DNA from: an uncultured Psychroflexus sp.
GTDB taxonomy: Bacteria > Bacteroidota > Bacteroidia > Flavobacteriales > Flavobacteriaceae
Reading direction: 5' to 3'
Length of the DNA stretch: 44,702 nucleotides
NCBI GenBank assembly: GCA_913062845.1
Contig: CAJXVZ010000022.1
Location: 1-44,702, forward strand
Positions 1 to 8,078 of this stretch are shown here, piece by piece. Within the stretch, counting starts at the first letter, position 1. The number at the start of each line of letters is the position of its first letter. Below the pieces are notes generated by a model, which was given only the letters and a program-made list of their open reading frames with translations, did no database searches and was not told the DNA's origin. A program made the position numbers and the translations under genes.

Positions 1-509
1 TTAATGACATTAGCATTAAAAGCATACATGAGTGAGGCTATTACAGGAAGCACGGCATACCAGTAGTTTTGGTTTGGATTTGAGTTGGCCCCAATTAAAA
101 TCAATACTACACAACCTACCAAACCAATCATTACCCCAAAAAACTGAGATTTGATAAATTTTGATTTAAAAAAGAAAACACCAACTAAAAGTGCCAGCAG
201 TGGTACGGTAGAATTGAGAATAGACGCTACTGCAGAATCTATTTCAGTTTCTGCATAAGCAAACAGAAATGATGGGAAAAGTGTACCAATCAATCCGGAA
301 ATCCCGAGCCACTTCCAGGCCTTGTTAGGGATCTGTTTCAGTTTTTTAAAACCGAAGACTATAAGTATGATCGCAGTTACGGTAACCCTGAATGCCCCAA
401 CCTGTATAGGCGACAGGCCTTCCAGACCTTTTTTAATTAAAATAAAGGAGCTGCCCCACATCAGGGCCAGAATAATTAGGTATAACCACTTTAACTTTTG
501 ATCAGACAA
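1..509 (-). CDS. EamA/DMT-family transporter, 3' part missing
   Basis: The minus-strand frame is open from about 540 to the window edge and encodes the N-terminal half of a drug/metabolite-transporter (EamA) permease. Visible features are the opening membrane helix with the family hallmark MWGSSFILIKKGL, then further hydrophobic helices and the stretch AETEIDSAVASILNSTVPLL typical of the end of the first EamA repeat. EamA proteins are inner-membrane exporters or permeases of metabolites; the substrate cannot be told. No ATG lies in frame near the expected start: the best start is the TTG at 507-509, giving MSDQKLKWLYLI. It follows gldD on the same strand with a 55-bp gap, so it may be read as the tail of that cluster. 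The C-terminal half lies outside the window. Confidence 0.85.
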   Translation of the reverse strand, partial: MSDQKLKWLYLIILALMWGSSFILIKKGLEGLSPIQVGAFRVTVTAIILIVFGFKKLKQIPNKAWKWLGISGLIGTLFPSFLFAYAETEIDSAVASILNSTVPLLALLVGVFFFKSKFIKSQFFGVMIGLVGCVVLILIGANSNPNQNYWYAVLPVIASLMYAFNANVI

Positions 510-564
510 ATCTGTTTTTTTGCAAAAGTGGTATAATTCTTAAAACACAAATGATAAAAGCAGG

Positions 565-1131
565 TTAATATTTCCACTGCAAACTCTCCATGATCTTCCT
601 CATGTCCTGTTTAAGATATTCCGAAGCCGGTAAGATAGAATCGTAATTAGGTTTTGCTTTGAAATATATAGAGCCGGTCATAAAATGATTAACACTATCA
701 GTCAAATAAAATTGTGCCTGAGATGCTGCATTGCCTTCAACTTCATAAAACAAACCATAGGTATTATGCTCCGGATTGATATAAGTTGTAGATAGTATAG
801 CATCTGCCTTTATTTCGTGTGAAAGGGGCAGTTTTTGGGCATCTATGATCAAGGCTTTAAGATTATCCTCAACCGGATAATAGCTCAGATAAATTGAACC
901 GTTCATTTTTGGATAAAGCACATCAAACCAGCAGTCTGTTTTGTAGCGATCACTCTTGAGCTCTGCCTGACTATTTATCTTAAACTGAAAATTACAATCC
1001 AGGTCCGTTTTATAATACTGTGCCTTGGGGTACTCCAAGGCCAGATAAGCTTTGGGTTTTGGTAAAGCTTCATCGTCCTTACAGGAAAAAGCAAATAAAA
1101 TAAATACTATGTATAAAAAACGGAATTTCAA
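565..1131 (-). CDS. gldD: Gliding motility lipoprotein GldD
   Basis: This 188-residue lipoprotein matches GldD in length and architecture. It has a short lipoprotein signal ending in FAFSC (Cys17 is the lipidated residue), an acidic KDDE stretch, and then a compact domain with conserved aromatic segments such as YPKMNGSIYLSYYP and LFYEVEGNAASQAQFY. In Flavobacterium, GldD is one of the Gld proteins needed for gliding and for secretion through the type IX system; its precise biochemical role is not settled. It lies 76 bp after gldE in the usual gldE-gldD order, which supports the assignment. Localisation is inferred to be membrane-anchored and periplasm-facing. Confidence 0.92.
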   Translation of the reverse strand: MKFRFLYIVFILFAFSCKDDEALPKPKAYLALEYPKAQYYKTDLDCNFQFKINSQAELKSDRYKTDCWFDVLYPKMNGSIYLSYYPVEDNLKALIIDAQKLPLSHEIKADAILSTTYINPEHNTYGLFYEVEGNAASQAQFYLTDSVNHFMTGSIYFKAKPNYDSILPASEYLKQDMRKIMESLQWKY

Positions 1132-1207
1132 TTATATCTGATTTTAAGAGTTTTAAGATTGAATGCTATAAGTCTAAAAAAAGACCAAATACAGCTTTCC
1201 ATCAAAC

Positions 1208-2530
1208 CTAATCTATGATGACTTTTATTTGTTTTATACGCTTATCGTCTATAACCTCTGCAACAAAACGAAATCTATCAAACTTTATTTCCTGATTTTT
1301 CTTTGGAAAACCTTTTGTGATTTCAAGCAGAAAGCCTGCAATGGTCTCAGCATCTCCACGGGAGTCTTCAAATATGCTGACATCATTTTCATCAAATTTT
1401 AAAATCTGATAAAAATCTTTCATAGAGGTTTTGCCTTCAAAAACATAGGTTTTGCTGTCAATCTTGGAATAAATAATGTCTTCATCATCAAATTCATCAC
1501 TAATGTCGCCGACTATTTCTTCAATAATATCTTCTAAGGTAATCAATCCGCTGGTTCCGCCGTATTCGTCCACGACTATAGCCAAATGGTTTTTTTGTGC
1601 TTTAAATTCATTCAGCAGGTCATCCAGTTTTTTGTTCTCTGGCACAAAATAGGGTTCTCTGAGCAAACTTTGCCATTTATAAGCCGACTTGTCAATGTAG
1701 GGTAATAAATCTTTGATGTATAAAATGCCTTCAATATTATCAATATCTTCCTTATATACGGGAATTCTGGAATAACCTTCTGCCTTTATATAAGCTATGA
1801 CTTCCTTAAAACTTTCCTCATAATTAAGAGCAAAAATATCAAGTCTGGGTTTCATAACCTGCTTTACGTCTATATTACCAAAGGAGACTATACCTTTCAG
1901 AATTTTTTTCTCTTCTGTGGAAGTTTCGCTTTCCCGTGTAAGCTCAAGCGCCTGGGAAAGCTGGTCTACACTTAAGTTCGGCTTTTGTGTGCCGAGGTTA
2001 GACTGAATAAAAATGCTGAAATTCCTCAAGGGCATACTTAGCGGTGTCAATAATCTATCGAGTACAAAAAGCGGATAGGCCATAAAATGAGAAAACTGAA
2101 CATTGTTTCTGTTGGCATAAACTTTTGGAAATATCTCGCCAAATAATAATAGTAAAAAAGTAACAACGACAATGTCAATCAGAAAGTTAAGACTTAAGCC
2201 AAGAATTTCAAGATCATTAGAAGCCATAAAAATATGACTGACAGAGCTATACAACAGAACAATCGCAATATTAATGAAGTTATTGGCTATAAGAACCGTG
2301 GCAAGCAGCTTTTTAGGTTTGTCCAGTAGCTTTACCAAAACCTTTTCTTTGCTGCTCATTTTATTTTCATCCACTTCAAAATCTGAAGGTTTTAAAGAGA
2401 ACAAAGCCACTTCAGAACCGGATATCAAAGCGGAACACATGAGCAGTAGCAGGATAAAGCCCAGACTCAATATCTCCGGCAAAGTGATTTCTAATAAAAT
2501 AATAAAACTATGGGGTTCGGGTTCCAACAA
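1208..2530 (-). CDS. gldE: Gliding motility-associated protein GldE (CNNM/CBS/CorC domain)
   Basis: The 440-residue protein has the layout of the HlyC/CorC family: an N-terminal CNNM (DUF21) membrane domain with about four hydrophobic helices (residues 15-150, starting LPEILSLGFILLLLM), a CBS pair (about 215-340, including VKQVMKPRLDIFAL and VVDEYGGTSGLITLEDIIEEIVGDI), and a C-terminal CorC/HlyC transporter-associated domain. Synteny with ssb upstream and gldD downstream identifies it as GldE. In Flavobacterium, GldE is linked genetically to GldD in gliding. The family is tied to divalent-cation transport or sensing, but no transport activity is shown here. It starts 16 bp after the ssb stop and is surely cotranscribed with it. 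Confidence 0.93.
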   Translation of the reverse strand: MLEPEPHSFIILLEITLPEILSLGFILLLLMCSALISGSEVALFSLKPSDFEVDENKMSSKEKVLVKLLDKPKKLLATVLIANNFINIAIVLLYSSVSHIFMASNDLEILGLSLNFLIDIVVVTFLLLLFGEIFPKVYANRNNVQFSHFMAYPLFVLDRLLTPLSMPLRNFSIFIQSNLGTQKPNLSVDQLSQALELTRESETSTEEKKILKGIVSFGNIDVKQVMKPRLDIFALNYEESFKEVIAYIKAEGYSRIPVYKEDIDNIEGILYIKDLLPYIDKSAYKWQSLLREPYFVPENKKLDDLLNEFKAQKNHLAIVVDEYGGTSGLITLEDIIEEIVGDISDEFDDEDIIYSKIDSKTYVFEGKTSMKDFYQILKFDENDVSIFEDSRGDAETIAGFLLEITKGFPKKNQEIKFDRFRFVAEVIDDKRIKQIKVIID

Positions 2531-2546
2531 TTTGGATTTTTATAAT

Positions 2547-2993
2547 TTAAAATGGCAAATCATCTTCTTTATTCTCGTCAGGTTCACTAACCTGCTGAGG
2601 TGGCGTTTTTGGAGAAGCGGTTTGATTCATTTTTGAGGTATTCTCGGATTTGTTCTTCGGTGACAAAAAAGTAAATTCTGTACAATGAATTTCAGTGGAA
2701 TACCTGTCATTTCCTCTGTCGTCGGTCCATTTTCTGGTTTTCAATCTGCCTTCTATGTATACCATATCTCCCTTGTGAAGATACTTCTCACATATTTCTG
2801 CTGCTTTATTTCTTACTACAATATTATGCCATTCTGTATTGCTTACACGTTCGTTTGTGCTTTTGTTGACATATTCTTCGTTGGTAGCAAGCGGAAATCT
2901 TCCCAAACAATTCTTATCGTCAAAGTAATGCATTTTTACGTCATCACCTGTATGACCAATTAACATGACTTTATTTAGAGTTCCTGATGCCAT
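2547..2993 (-). CDS. ssb: Single-stranded DNA-binding protein
   Basis: This 148-residue protein carries an OB-fold over about residues 1-105 (motifs LNKVMLIGHTGDDVKM, EWHNIVVRNKAAEICEKYL and KGDMVYIEGRLKTRKW), a short polar linker, and the acidic tip DDLPF that SSB uses to recruit replication and repair proteins. It binds ssDNA during replication, recombination and repair. The gene lies between mutY (33-bp gap) and gldE (16-bp gap), a conserved arrangement in Flavobacteriia, so repair and gliding genes share a transcript here. Confidence 0.96.
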   Translation of the reverse strand: MASGTLNKVMLIGHTGDDVKMHYFDDKNCLGRFPLATNEEYVNKSTNERVSNTEWHNIVVRNKAAEICEKYLHKGDMVYIEGRLKTRKWTDDRGNDRYSTEIHCTEFTFLSPKNKSENTSKMNQTASPKTPPQQVSEPDENKEDDLPF

Positions 2994-3026
2994 AATTTGC
3001 TATTTGTAGTAAATGTAATAAAAGTT

Positions 3027-4142
3027 TTAATCTTCTAAAATATGTTGATTGATAAAATTATCAATCAAAATTGGAATGGCAAATTTACGAATTGATTGTG
3101 AATCAACAGCAACATAATCTTCAGGAATAGAGAATTCGTTAAAATTTGAAATCTCGATCAACCAAAAATCAGCATAAATATCCTGATGAGTCAGGACGTG
3201 CTTGTAGGTTTCTTGATTTAATCTTTCAAACCTGGGTCCATCTGCGGCACATATATCCATCAATTCGTGCGAAATATCATTAAGACTACTGACTGTAGAT
3301 TTACTTTCAACCAAGGGAAATTCAAATAATTTTTGCCAGATATCTTTTTGCAATCTTTGCCTGATTAACCATTTTTTGTCTTCAGATTGAAAAATCAGAT
3401 AATTAAAATACCGTTTTTTACGTTTTAACTTTTTGAGTTTTACGGGTAATTCCTTGATCTTATTTTGCTGAAATGCCACACAATCTGAGCTTAAGGGACA
3501 AAACAGACAATCAGGAGATTTTGGTTTACACATTAAAGCTCCAAACTCCATTATAGCCTGATTGTGAGTAGCGGGGCGTTTTTTATCTAAGAGTATTTTA
3601 GCCTTTTCTTTAAATATTTTCTGTCCTTCAGTAGAGTTTATTGGGATATCTATTCCAAAAAATCTTGATATCACTCTGTAGACGTTTCCATCCACAACGG
3701 GTACAGCTTCGTTATAAGCAAAAGAAGCAATAGCGGCAGCAGTATAATCACCTACGCCTTTTAGCTTTAGTAACTCTTTATAGGTTTTAGGGAATTCGCC
3801 ATTGTAAGTATTTACAACTGTCTTCGCTGCATGATGAAGGTTTCTTGCTCTGGAGTAATAACCAAGACCCTGCCACAGTTTCATAATATCATCTTCCTGT
3901 GCATTTGCAAGTGCATAAACATTGTCATAATTAGCCAGAAATCTATTGTAATATGGCAAACCTTGCTTTACCTGAGTTTGTTGAAGTATAATTTCACTCA
4001 GCCATATCCTGTACGGATTTTTGGTTTTTCTCCACGGGAGATCCCTTTTATTTTCCAGATACCAGTCTATGAGAAGTTTAGAAAAATCTATATTCACTAA
4101 TTGAAAAAGTTTTTTAAAAAAATTTATCTGCAAACATAACAA
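3027..4142 (-). CDS. mutY: A/G-specific adenine glycosylase MutY
   Basis: MutY removes adenine mispaired with 8-oxoguanine in base-excision repair. The 371-residue protein shows the catalytic Glu in SEIILQQTQV, the helix-hairpin-helix LKGVGDYTAAAIASFA followed by the catalytic Asp in VPVVDGNVYRV, and a complete 4Fe-4S loop with spacing C-x6-C-x2-C-x5-C (CKPKSPDCLFCPLSSDC). The C-terminal 130 residues resemble the NUDIX-like domain that reads 8-oxoG. The first 20 residues (MLCLQINFFKKLFQLVN) are not typical of the family, so the true start may be a little downstream. It heads the mutY-ssb-gldE-gldD cluster and is divergent from the HU gene. Confidence 0.95.
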   Translation of the reverse strand: MLCLQINFFKKLFQLVNIDFSKLLIDWYLENKRDLPWRKTKNPYRIWLSEIILQQTQVKQGLPYYNRFLANYDNVYALANAQEDDIMKLWQGLGYYSRARNLHHAAKTVVNTYNGEFPKTYKELLKLKGVGDYTAAAIASFAYNEAVPVVDGNVYRVISRFFGIDIPINSTEGQKIFKEKAKILLDKKRPATHNQAIMEFGALMCKPKSPDCLFCPLSSDCVAFQQNKIKELPVKLKKLKRKKRYFNYLIFQSEDKKWLIRQRLQKDIWQKLFEFPLVESKSTVSSLNDISHELMDICAADGPRFERLNQETYKHVLTHQDIYADFWLIEISNFNEFSIPEDYVAVDSQSIRKFAIPILIDNFINQHILED

Positions 4143-4150
4143 CTAAACAG

Positions 4151-4182
4151 TTGAATATTTGAATATTAAATGATTATATTTG
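4151..4182 (+). promoter_or_regulatory. Bacteroidetes-type promoter of the HU gene
   Basis: The -7 element TATATTTG (4175-4182) fits the Bacteroidetes consensus TAnnTTTG exactly. A TTG at 4151-4153 lies 21 bp upstream, and another TTTG lies at 4158-4161. The start codon of the HU gene follows at 4215, giving a leader of about 25-30 nt. Confidence 0.6.
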
Positions 4183-4214
4183 CACCCTCAAAATTTTAAA
4201 TAAACACCTGAATT

Positions 4215-4505
4215 ATGACAAAAGCAGATTTAGTGACAACCATATCAGATAGATTAGGTTTAGAAAAGAATGAAGTGCAATCTACGATTGAAGCCTTTAT
4301 GGATGAGGTAAAAAAATCCCTCAATAGCGGTGATAATGTTTATCTAAGAGGTTTTGGCAGCTTTATCATTAAAGAGAGAGCAGAAAAGACAGGTAGAAAC
4401 ATTTCCAAGAATACCAGCATAATTATTCCTGCACACAACATTCCGGCTTTTAAACCAGCTAAATCATTTGTAAACAGCGTAAAAGAGAACGTAAAGGTCA
4501 AGTAA
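4215..4505 (+). CDS. hup: HU-family DNA-binding protein
   Basis: This 96-residue histone-like protein has the full HU/IHF fold: an N-terminal helical dimerisation region (MTKADLVTTISDRLGLEKNE), the conserved GFGSFIIKERAEKTGRN segment leading into the beta-arm, and the C-terminal PAFKPAKSFVNSVK. The usual arm signature with RNP is replaced by KNTSIIIPAHNIPAF, common in Bacteroidetes HU proteins. It bends and compacts DNA as a dimer. It has its own strong promoter and is followed within 40 bp by the basic peptide gene and then the RNase E/G gene, an order seen in other Bacteroidetes. Confidence 0.95.
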   Translation: MTKADLVTTISDRLGLEKNEVQSTIEAFMDEVKKSLNSGDNVYLRGFGSFIIKERAEKTGRNISKNTSIIIPAHNIPAFKPAKSFVNSVKENVKVK

Positions 4506-4539
4506 GCCTTTATTTAATAAAAACATAAAATCTTAATAT

Positions 4540-4632
4540 ATGCCAAGCGGAAAGAAAAGAAAAAGAGCTAAGGTTGCCAATCACAAAAGAAAAAAGCGCA
4601 GCAGAGCAAACAGACACAAGAAGAAAAAATAA
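4540..4632 (+). CDS. 30-residue highly basic peptide
   Basis: A 30-codon ORF (ATG 4540, TAA 4630-4632) begins MPSGKKRKRAKVANHKRKK and contains 18 Lys or Arg residues. It has no signal peptide or membrane segment. Its amino-acid make-up is that of a small ribosomal or nucleic-acid-binding protein, and it sits between HU and RNase E/G, as in relatives. The Flavobacterium johnsoniae ribosome structure revealed an extra large-subunit protein, bL38; whether this peptide corresponds to it I cannot tell from sequence alone. It is easily missed by gene callers because of its length. Confidence 0.75.
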   Translation: MPSGKKRKRAKVANHKRKKRSRANRHKKKK

Positions 4633-4643
4633 TTTCTTAAGTT

Positions 4644-4740
4644 AGAACAGTCGTTCTTTGACAGCGATATAGTCAAATCTATATCTGAATCAATACACTT
4701 TGAGTAAAAGTGAATATTTATTAACCCTCTTTATAAGAGG
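4644..4740 (+). promoter_or_regulatory. Structured leader of the RNase E/G gene with boxA-like element
   Basis: The 125 nt between the basic peptide gene and the RNase gene contain four successive short hairpins: AGAAC/GTTCT (about 4645-4658), GATATAG/CTATATC (4666-4685), CACTTT/AAAGTG (4696-4712) and CCTCTT/AAGAGG (4726-4740). A boxA-like string GTTCTTTGACA lies at 4653-4663. In Escherichia coli, RNase E controls its own level through hairpins in its 5' leader. An analogous feedback element is inferred here. Confidence 0.45.
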
Positions 4741-4757
4741 ACTAAAACCCTATACGC

Positions 4758-6302
4758 ATGAACAAAGAATTAATTATTCAATCAAGTTCTGATGCAGTAG
4801 ATTTTGCCTTACTCAAAGATGGAAAACTTGTAGAATTACATAAAGAAAACGAAGACACAAAATTTCTTGTTGGCGATATTTTTCTGGCTAATGTAAGAAA
4901 AGCATTGAGTGGCTTAAACGCAGCATTTGTTGATGTTGGCTACCAAAAAGATGGCTTTTTGCATTATCACGATTTAGGTCCACAGGTAAAAACAATGATT
5001 CAGTTTACCAAGAAATTAAAAACTGGTAAATTGAAGAATTACGACCTTAAGGACTTTAAGAAAGAACAAAATATCGATAAAAATGGAAGCATTACCGATG
5101 TGATCCATCCAAACCAGTCTGTATTAGTACAGGTTGTCAAAGAACCTATTTCTACTAAAGGCCCACGATTAAGCAGTGAACTATCTTTAGCAGGCCGTTA
5201 TATCGTATTAGTTCCTTTTTCCGAAAGAGTTTCAGTATCTCAAAAAATTGAAAGCTCAGAAGAGAAAGAGAGATTAAAACTGCTTGTTAAGAGTATAAGA
5301 CCAAAAGGATTTGGTGTTATAGTTAGAACTGTTGCCGATGGAAAAAAAGTTGCAGACATAGACAACGATCTTCAGAATTTAATGAATCGTTGGAGAGCCA
5401 TGTGCAAAAAAGTAGGAAAAGTTCAAAAATTACCACAAAAAGTCTTAGGCGAACTCAACAAAACCTCATCACTTTTAAGAGACATTTTCAATGACAGCTT
5501 TACCTCTATTTGTATAGATGATGAAGCCCTTTACACACAGGTCAAAGATTATGTCGGAGAGGTCGCACCAGACAAAGAATCTATCGTTTCTTTATACAAT
5601 TCTAAGGTTCCCATTTTTGAAAAGTATAATATTGAACGTCAAATAAAAATGTCTTTTGGCAAAACTGTAACTATGACAAAAGGTGCTTACCTTGTTATAG
5701 AACACACCGAAGCCATGCATGTTATTGACGTAAACAGCGGCAACAGAAGCAACAAAGCAAAAAGTCAGGAAGAAACAGCATTGCAGGTTAACCTGATCAG
5801 TGCAGTTGAGATCGCAAGACAACTTCGCCTTAGAGATATGGGCGGAATCATTGTCGTTGACTTTATTGATATGCATAATGCCGAAAATCGAAAAAAATTA
5901 TACAACACTTTAAGAGATGAGATGAGTGATGACAGAGCAAAACATAAAATTTTGCCGCCAACCAAATTTGGTTTGGTTCAAATCACCAGACAAAGAGTAA
6001 GACCGGAGCTGGATATAAAAACCCGCGAAAAAAATCCTAATGAAAACGGAGAAGTAGAAGCACCTGTTGTTGTAATCAACAGACTGCAGGCAGAACTTCA
6101 AAAAATCATTAAGAAAAAGCACAAACATATTACGCTTTCAGCGCATCCATTTATTGCTGCTTTTTTAACAAAAGGATTTCCTTCTCCCAGAAGTAAATGG
6201 TTTTTTGACCATAAACGCTGGGTAAAAATTCAGCCTAGAGACGCTTATACTTATCTCGAATATCATTTTCATGATAAAAATGGTGATATCATAAATGTTT
6301 AA
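4758..6302 (+). CDS. rng: Ribonuclease E/G family endoribonuclease
   Basis: This 514-residue RNase G-length enzyme cuts single-stranded RNA in rRNA maturation and mRNA decay. An S1-like RNA-binding domain covers about residues 35-130 (DIFLANVRKALSGLNAAFVD). Catalytic aspartates lie at Asp324 (VIDVNSGNRS) and Asp368 (VVDFIDM), the same two-Asp arrangement that binds Mg2+ in RNase E. The CPxC zinc-link that joins RNase E subunits is absent: the equivalent region reads TREKNPNENGEVEAP with no cysteine. There is no C-terminal degradosome scaffold. The gene follows HU and the basic peptide, has a structured leader, and ends at a strong terminator. Confidence 0.95.
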   Translation: MNKELIIQSSSDAVDFALLKDGKLVELHKENEDTKFLVGDIFLANVRKALSGLNAAFVDVGYQKDGFLHYHDLGPQVKTMIQFTKKLKTGKLKNYDLKDFKKEQNIDKNGSITDVIHPNQSVLVQVVKEPISTKGPRLSSELSLAGRYIVLVPFSERVSVSQKIESSEEKERLKLLVKSIRPKGFGVIVRTVADGKKVADIDNDLQNLMNRWRAMCKKVGKVQKLPQKVLGELNKTSSLLRDIFNDSFTSICIDDEALYTQVKDYVGEVAPDKESIVSLYNSKVPIFEKYNIERQIKMSFGKTVTMTKGAYLVIEHTEAMHVIDVNSGNRSNKAKSQEETALQVNLISAVEIARQLRLRDMGGIIVVDFIDMHNAENRKKLYNTLRDEMSDDRAKHKILPPTKFGLVQITRQRVRPELDIKTREKNPNENGEVEAPVVVINRLQAELQKIIKKKHKHITLSAHPFIAAFLTKGFPSPRSKWFFDHKRWVKIQPRDAYTYLEYHFHDKNGDIINV

Positions 6303-6312
6303 ATCTACGTAC

Positions 6313-6346
6313 AAACCCTATTCAAAATACTGAATAGGGTTTTTTT
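6313..6346 (+). terminator. Rho-independent terminator after the RNase gene
   Basis: A perfect 12-bp stem (AAACCCTATTCA at 6313-6324 pairing with 6331-6342) with a 6-nt loop runs straight into a T tract. It lies 11 bp after the RNase E/G stop codon. Confidence 0.9.
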
Positions 6347-6405
6347 ATTGGTAAAATTCTTGGTAGCTTAGTAGAATTACGACAAAATAAGATTCTAATT
6401 TTCTG

Positions 6406-6413
6406 TATCTTTG
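6406..6413 (+). promoter_or_regulatory. Promoter -7 element upstream of the DUF4254 gene
   Basis: TATCTTTG fits TAnnTTTG exactly and lies 16 bp before the start codon at 6430. No clear -33 TTG was found at the usual distance. Confidence 0.5.
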
Positions 6414-6429
6414 CCTAAAACAAAATACA

Positions 6430-7038
6430 ATGATTTCAGACAAAGCAAACCAAATATTTAAAGCCGTAATAGACACTTATCACGTTAAGGACGATGTCGA
6501 TCAGGAATTCAATAATCCGTACGATGCAGAGAAAGATGTCTTATTTCATTTACTCTACCGCAAATGCTGGATAGATACAGTGCAGTGGCATTATGAAGAT
6601 TTGATTCGCGATCCTGAAATCACTCCTGAAGACGCATTGGTCTTAAAGCGAAAAATAGATGCTTCAAACCAGGACAGAACAGATACGGTTGAATATATAG
6701 ACAGCTATTTTCTCGATCACTTTAAGTCTGTAGAAGTAAAACCTGATGCCAAAATAAACACCGAGAGTCCGGCATGGGGTATAGATCGTCTGTCTATTTT
6801 GGCACTGAAAATTTATCATATGCAGGAAGAAGCTGACCGAAAAGATGCCAGTGAAGAACACCGCAAAAAAAGCGCAGAAAAACTGGATGTTCTGCTTGAA
6901 CAGCGAGTTGATTTGTCTACAGCCATAGATCAGCTCTTAGAAGATATATCCAAAGGCGAAAAGTACATGAAGGTTTACAAGCAAATGAAAATGTACAATG
7001 ATGACGAAATGAATCCGGTGCTAAGAAGCCGAAAATAA
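6430..7038 (+). CDS. DUF4254 family protein
   Basis: This 202-residue soluble, mostly helical protein matches DUF4254, a family of unknown function found in Bacteroidetes. Recognisable segments are LLYRKCWIDTVQWHYEDLIRDP, an ASNQDRTDTVEYIDSYF helix and a C-terminal acidic/basic helix ending MNPVLRSRK. It has no signal peptide or membrane segment. Its stop overlaps the start of the glycosyltransferase gene (TAATG), so the two are translationally coupled. That fixed pairing suggests a role with envelope polysaccharide or LPS-core synthesis, but no activity can be read from the sequence. Confidence 0.85.
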   Translation: MISDKANQIFKAVIDTYHVKDDVDQEFNNPYDAEKDVLFHLLYRKCWIDTVQWHYEDLIRDPEITPEDALVLKRKIDASNQDRTDTVEYIDSYFLDHFKSVEVKPDAKINTESPAWGIDRLSILALKIYHMQEEADRKDASEEHRKKSAEKLDVLLEQRVDLSTAIDQLLEDISKGEKYMKVYKQMKMYNDDEMNPVLRSRK

Positions 7039-8078
7039 TGTCTGCAAAAGATCATATTCTGGTCATAAGACTTTCTGCTTTGGGAGATGTTGCCATAAGT
7101 ATCCCAATAATGCTCACTCTTATAAAACGACATCCTGAATTAAAAATCAGTGTGTTAACCAGACCTTTCTACACTAAACTTTTTAAAGACATACCTCAAA
7201 TCAAAACCATAACAGCTAATGTAGAGCATCATCACAAAGGCTTTTTCGGTCTAAAGAAGTTGAGTAACGAAATTGAGCAATATGACATTTCAGCGGTTGC
7301 AGACCTGCATAATGTTTTGCGCACCAAAATATTGAAGGTTTTTCTTTTTTTGAAAGGCATCAAGATTGTGAGTATTAATAAAGGCCGAAAAGATAAAAAG
7401 CGACTGACCAGAACTAAAAATAAAATTTTCAAACCCCTTAAATCAACACCGGAACGCTACGCAGAGGTTTTCAAAAAGTTAGGATACGCCGTAAATCTTA
7501 CAGAGCCTGTTTTTCTGAAACCACAAACCCTCGATGCCAAAATGCTTAACGAGCTTAATTTCAACAAGGCGAAGAGGCATTTGGGGATAGCACCTTTTGC
7601 TGCGCATGAGGCTAAGGTTTATCCGGCAGACCTCATGCAAGAGTGCATAAAGTTATTGGCTGGTGATAAAGACATAAATATATATCTTTTTGGCGGTAAA
7701 AAAACAGAAATGTCCAGACTTCATAACTGGGCTTTACCCTATGAAAATGTCTACTGCATAGCAGGCAAATATGATTTTGAAAATGAACTAAACCTTATTT
7801 CTCATTTGGATGTCATGCTGAGCATGGACAGCGGTAACGGGCACCTGGCAGCGATGTATGGCATCAAGGTGATTACAATCTGGGGGCAAACGCATCCCTA
7901 TGCCGGATTTGCGCCGATAGGTCAGAAAGAAACAGAACAAATAATACCAGACCGAAAGTTATTTCCCCTGCTTCCGACATCAATTTATGGCAACAAAAAA
8001 ACAATGGGCTACGAGAATATAATGAGAAGCATTAAACCTGAAAAAATTGTAGAGACTGTAAAGAGAAATCTAGACTAG
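7038..8078 (+). CDS. Glycosyltransferase family 9 (heptosyltransferase-like)
   Basis: This 346-residue GT-B enzyme opens with the GT9 signature ILVIRLSALGDVAISIPI, binding region of the acceptor half. It carries the donor-side motif MLSMDSGNGHLAAMYGIKVITIWG, the counterpart of DSGPMH in ADP-heptose:LPS heptosyltransferases. By family it should transfer a heptose-like sugar to lipid A-core; the exact sugar is not decided here. The start is fixed by overlap with the DUF4254 stop. Its last nine bases overlap the 3' end of the convergent cdaA gene, leaving no room for a separate terminator. Confidence 0.9.
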   Translation: MSAKDHILVIRLSALGDVAISIPIMLTLIKRHPELKISVLTRPFYTKLFKDIPQIKTITANVEHHHKGFFGLKKLSNEIEQYDISAVADLHNVLRTKILKVFLFLKGIKIVSINKGRKDKKRLTRTKNKIFKPLKSTPERYAEVFKKLGYAVNLTEPVFLKPQTLDAKMLNELNFNKAKRHLGIAPFAAHEAKVYPADLMQECIKLLAGDKDINIYLFGGKKTEMSRLHNWALPYENVYCIAGKYDFENELNLISHLDVMLSMDSGNGHLAAMYGIKVITIWGQTHPYAGFAPIGQKETEQIIPDRKLFPLLPTSIYGNKKTMGYENIMRSIKPEKIVETVKRNLD

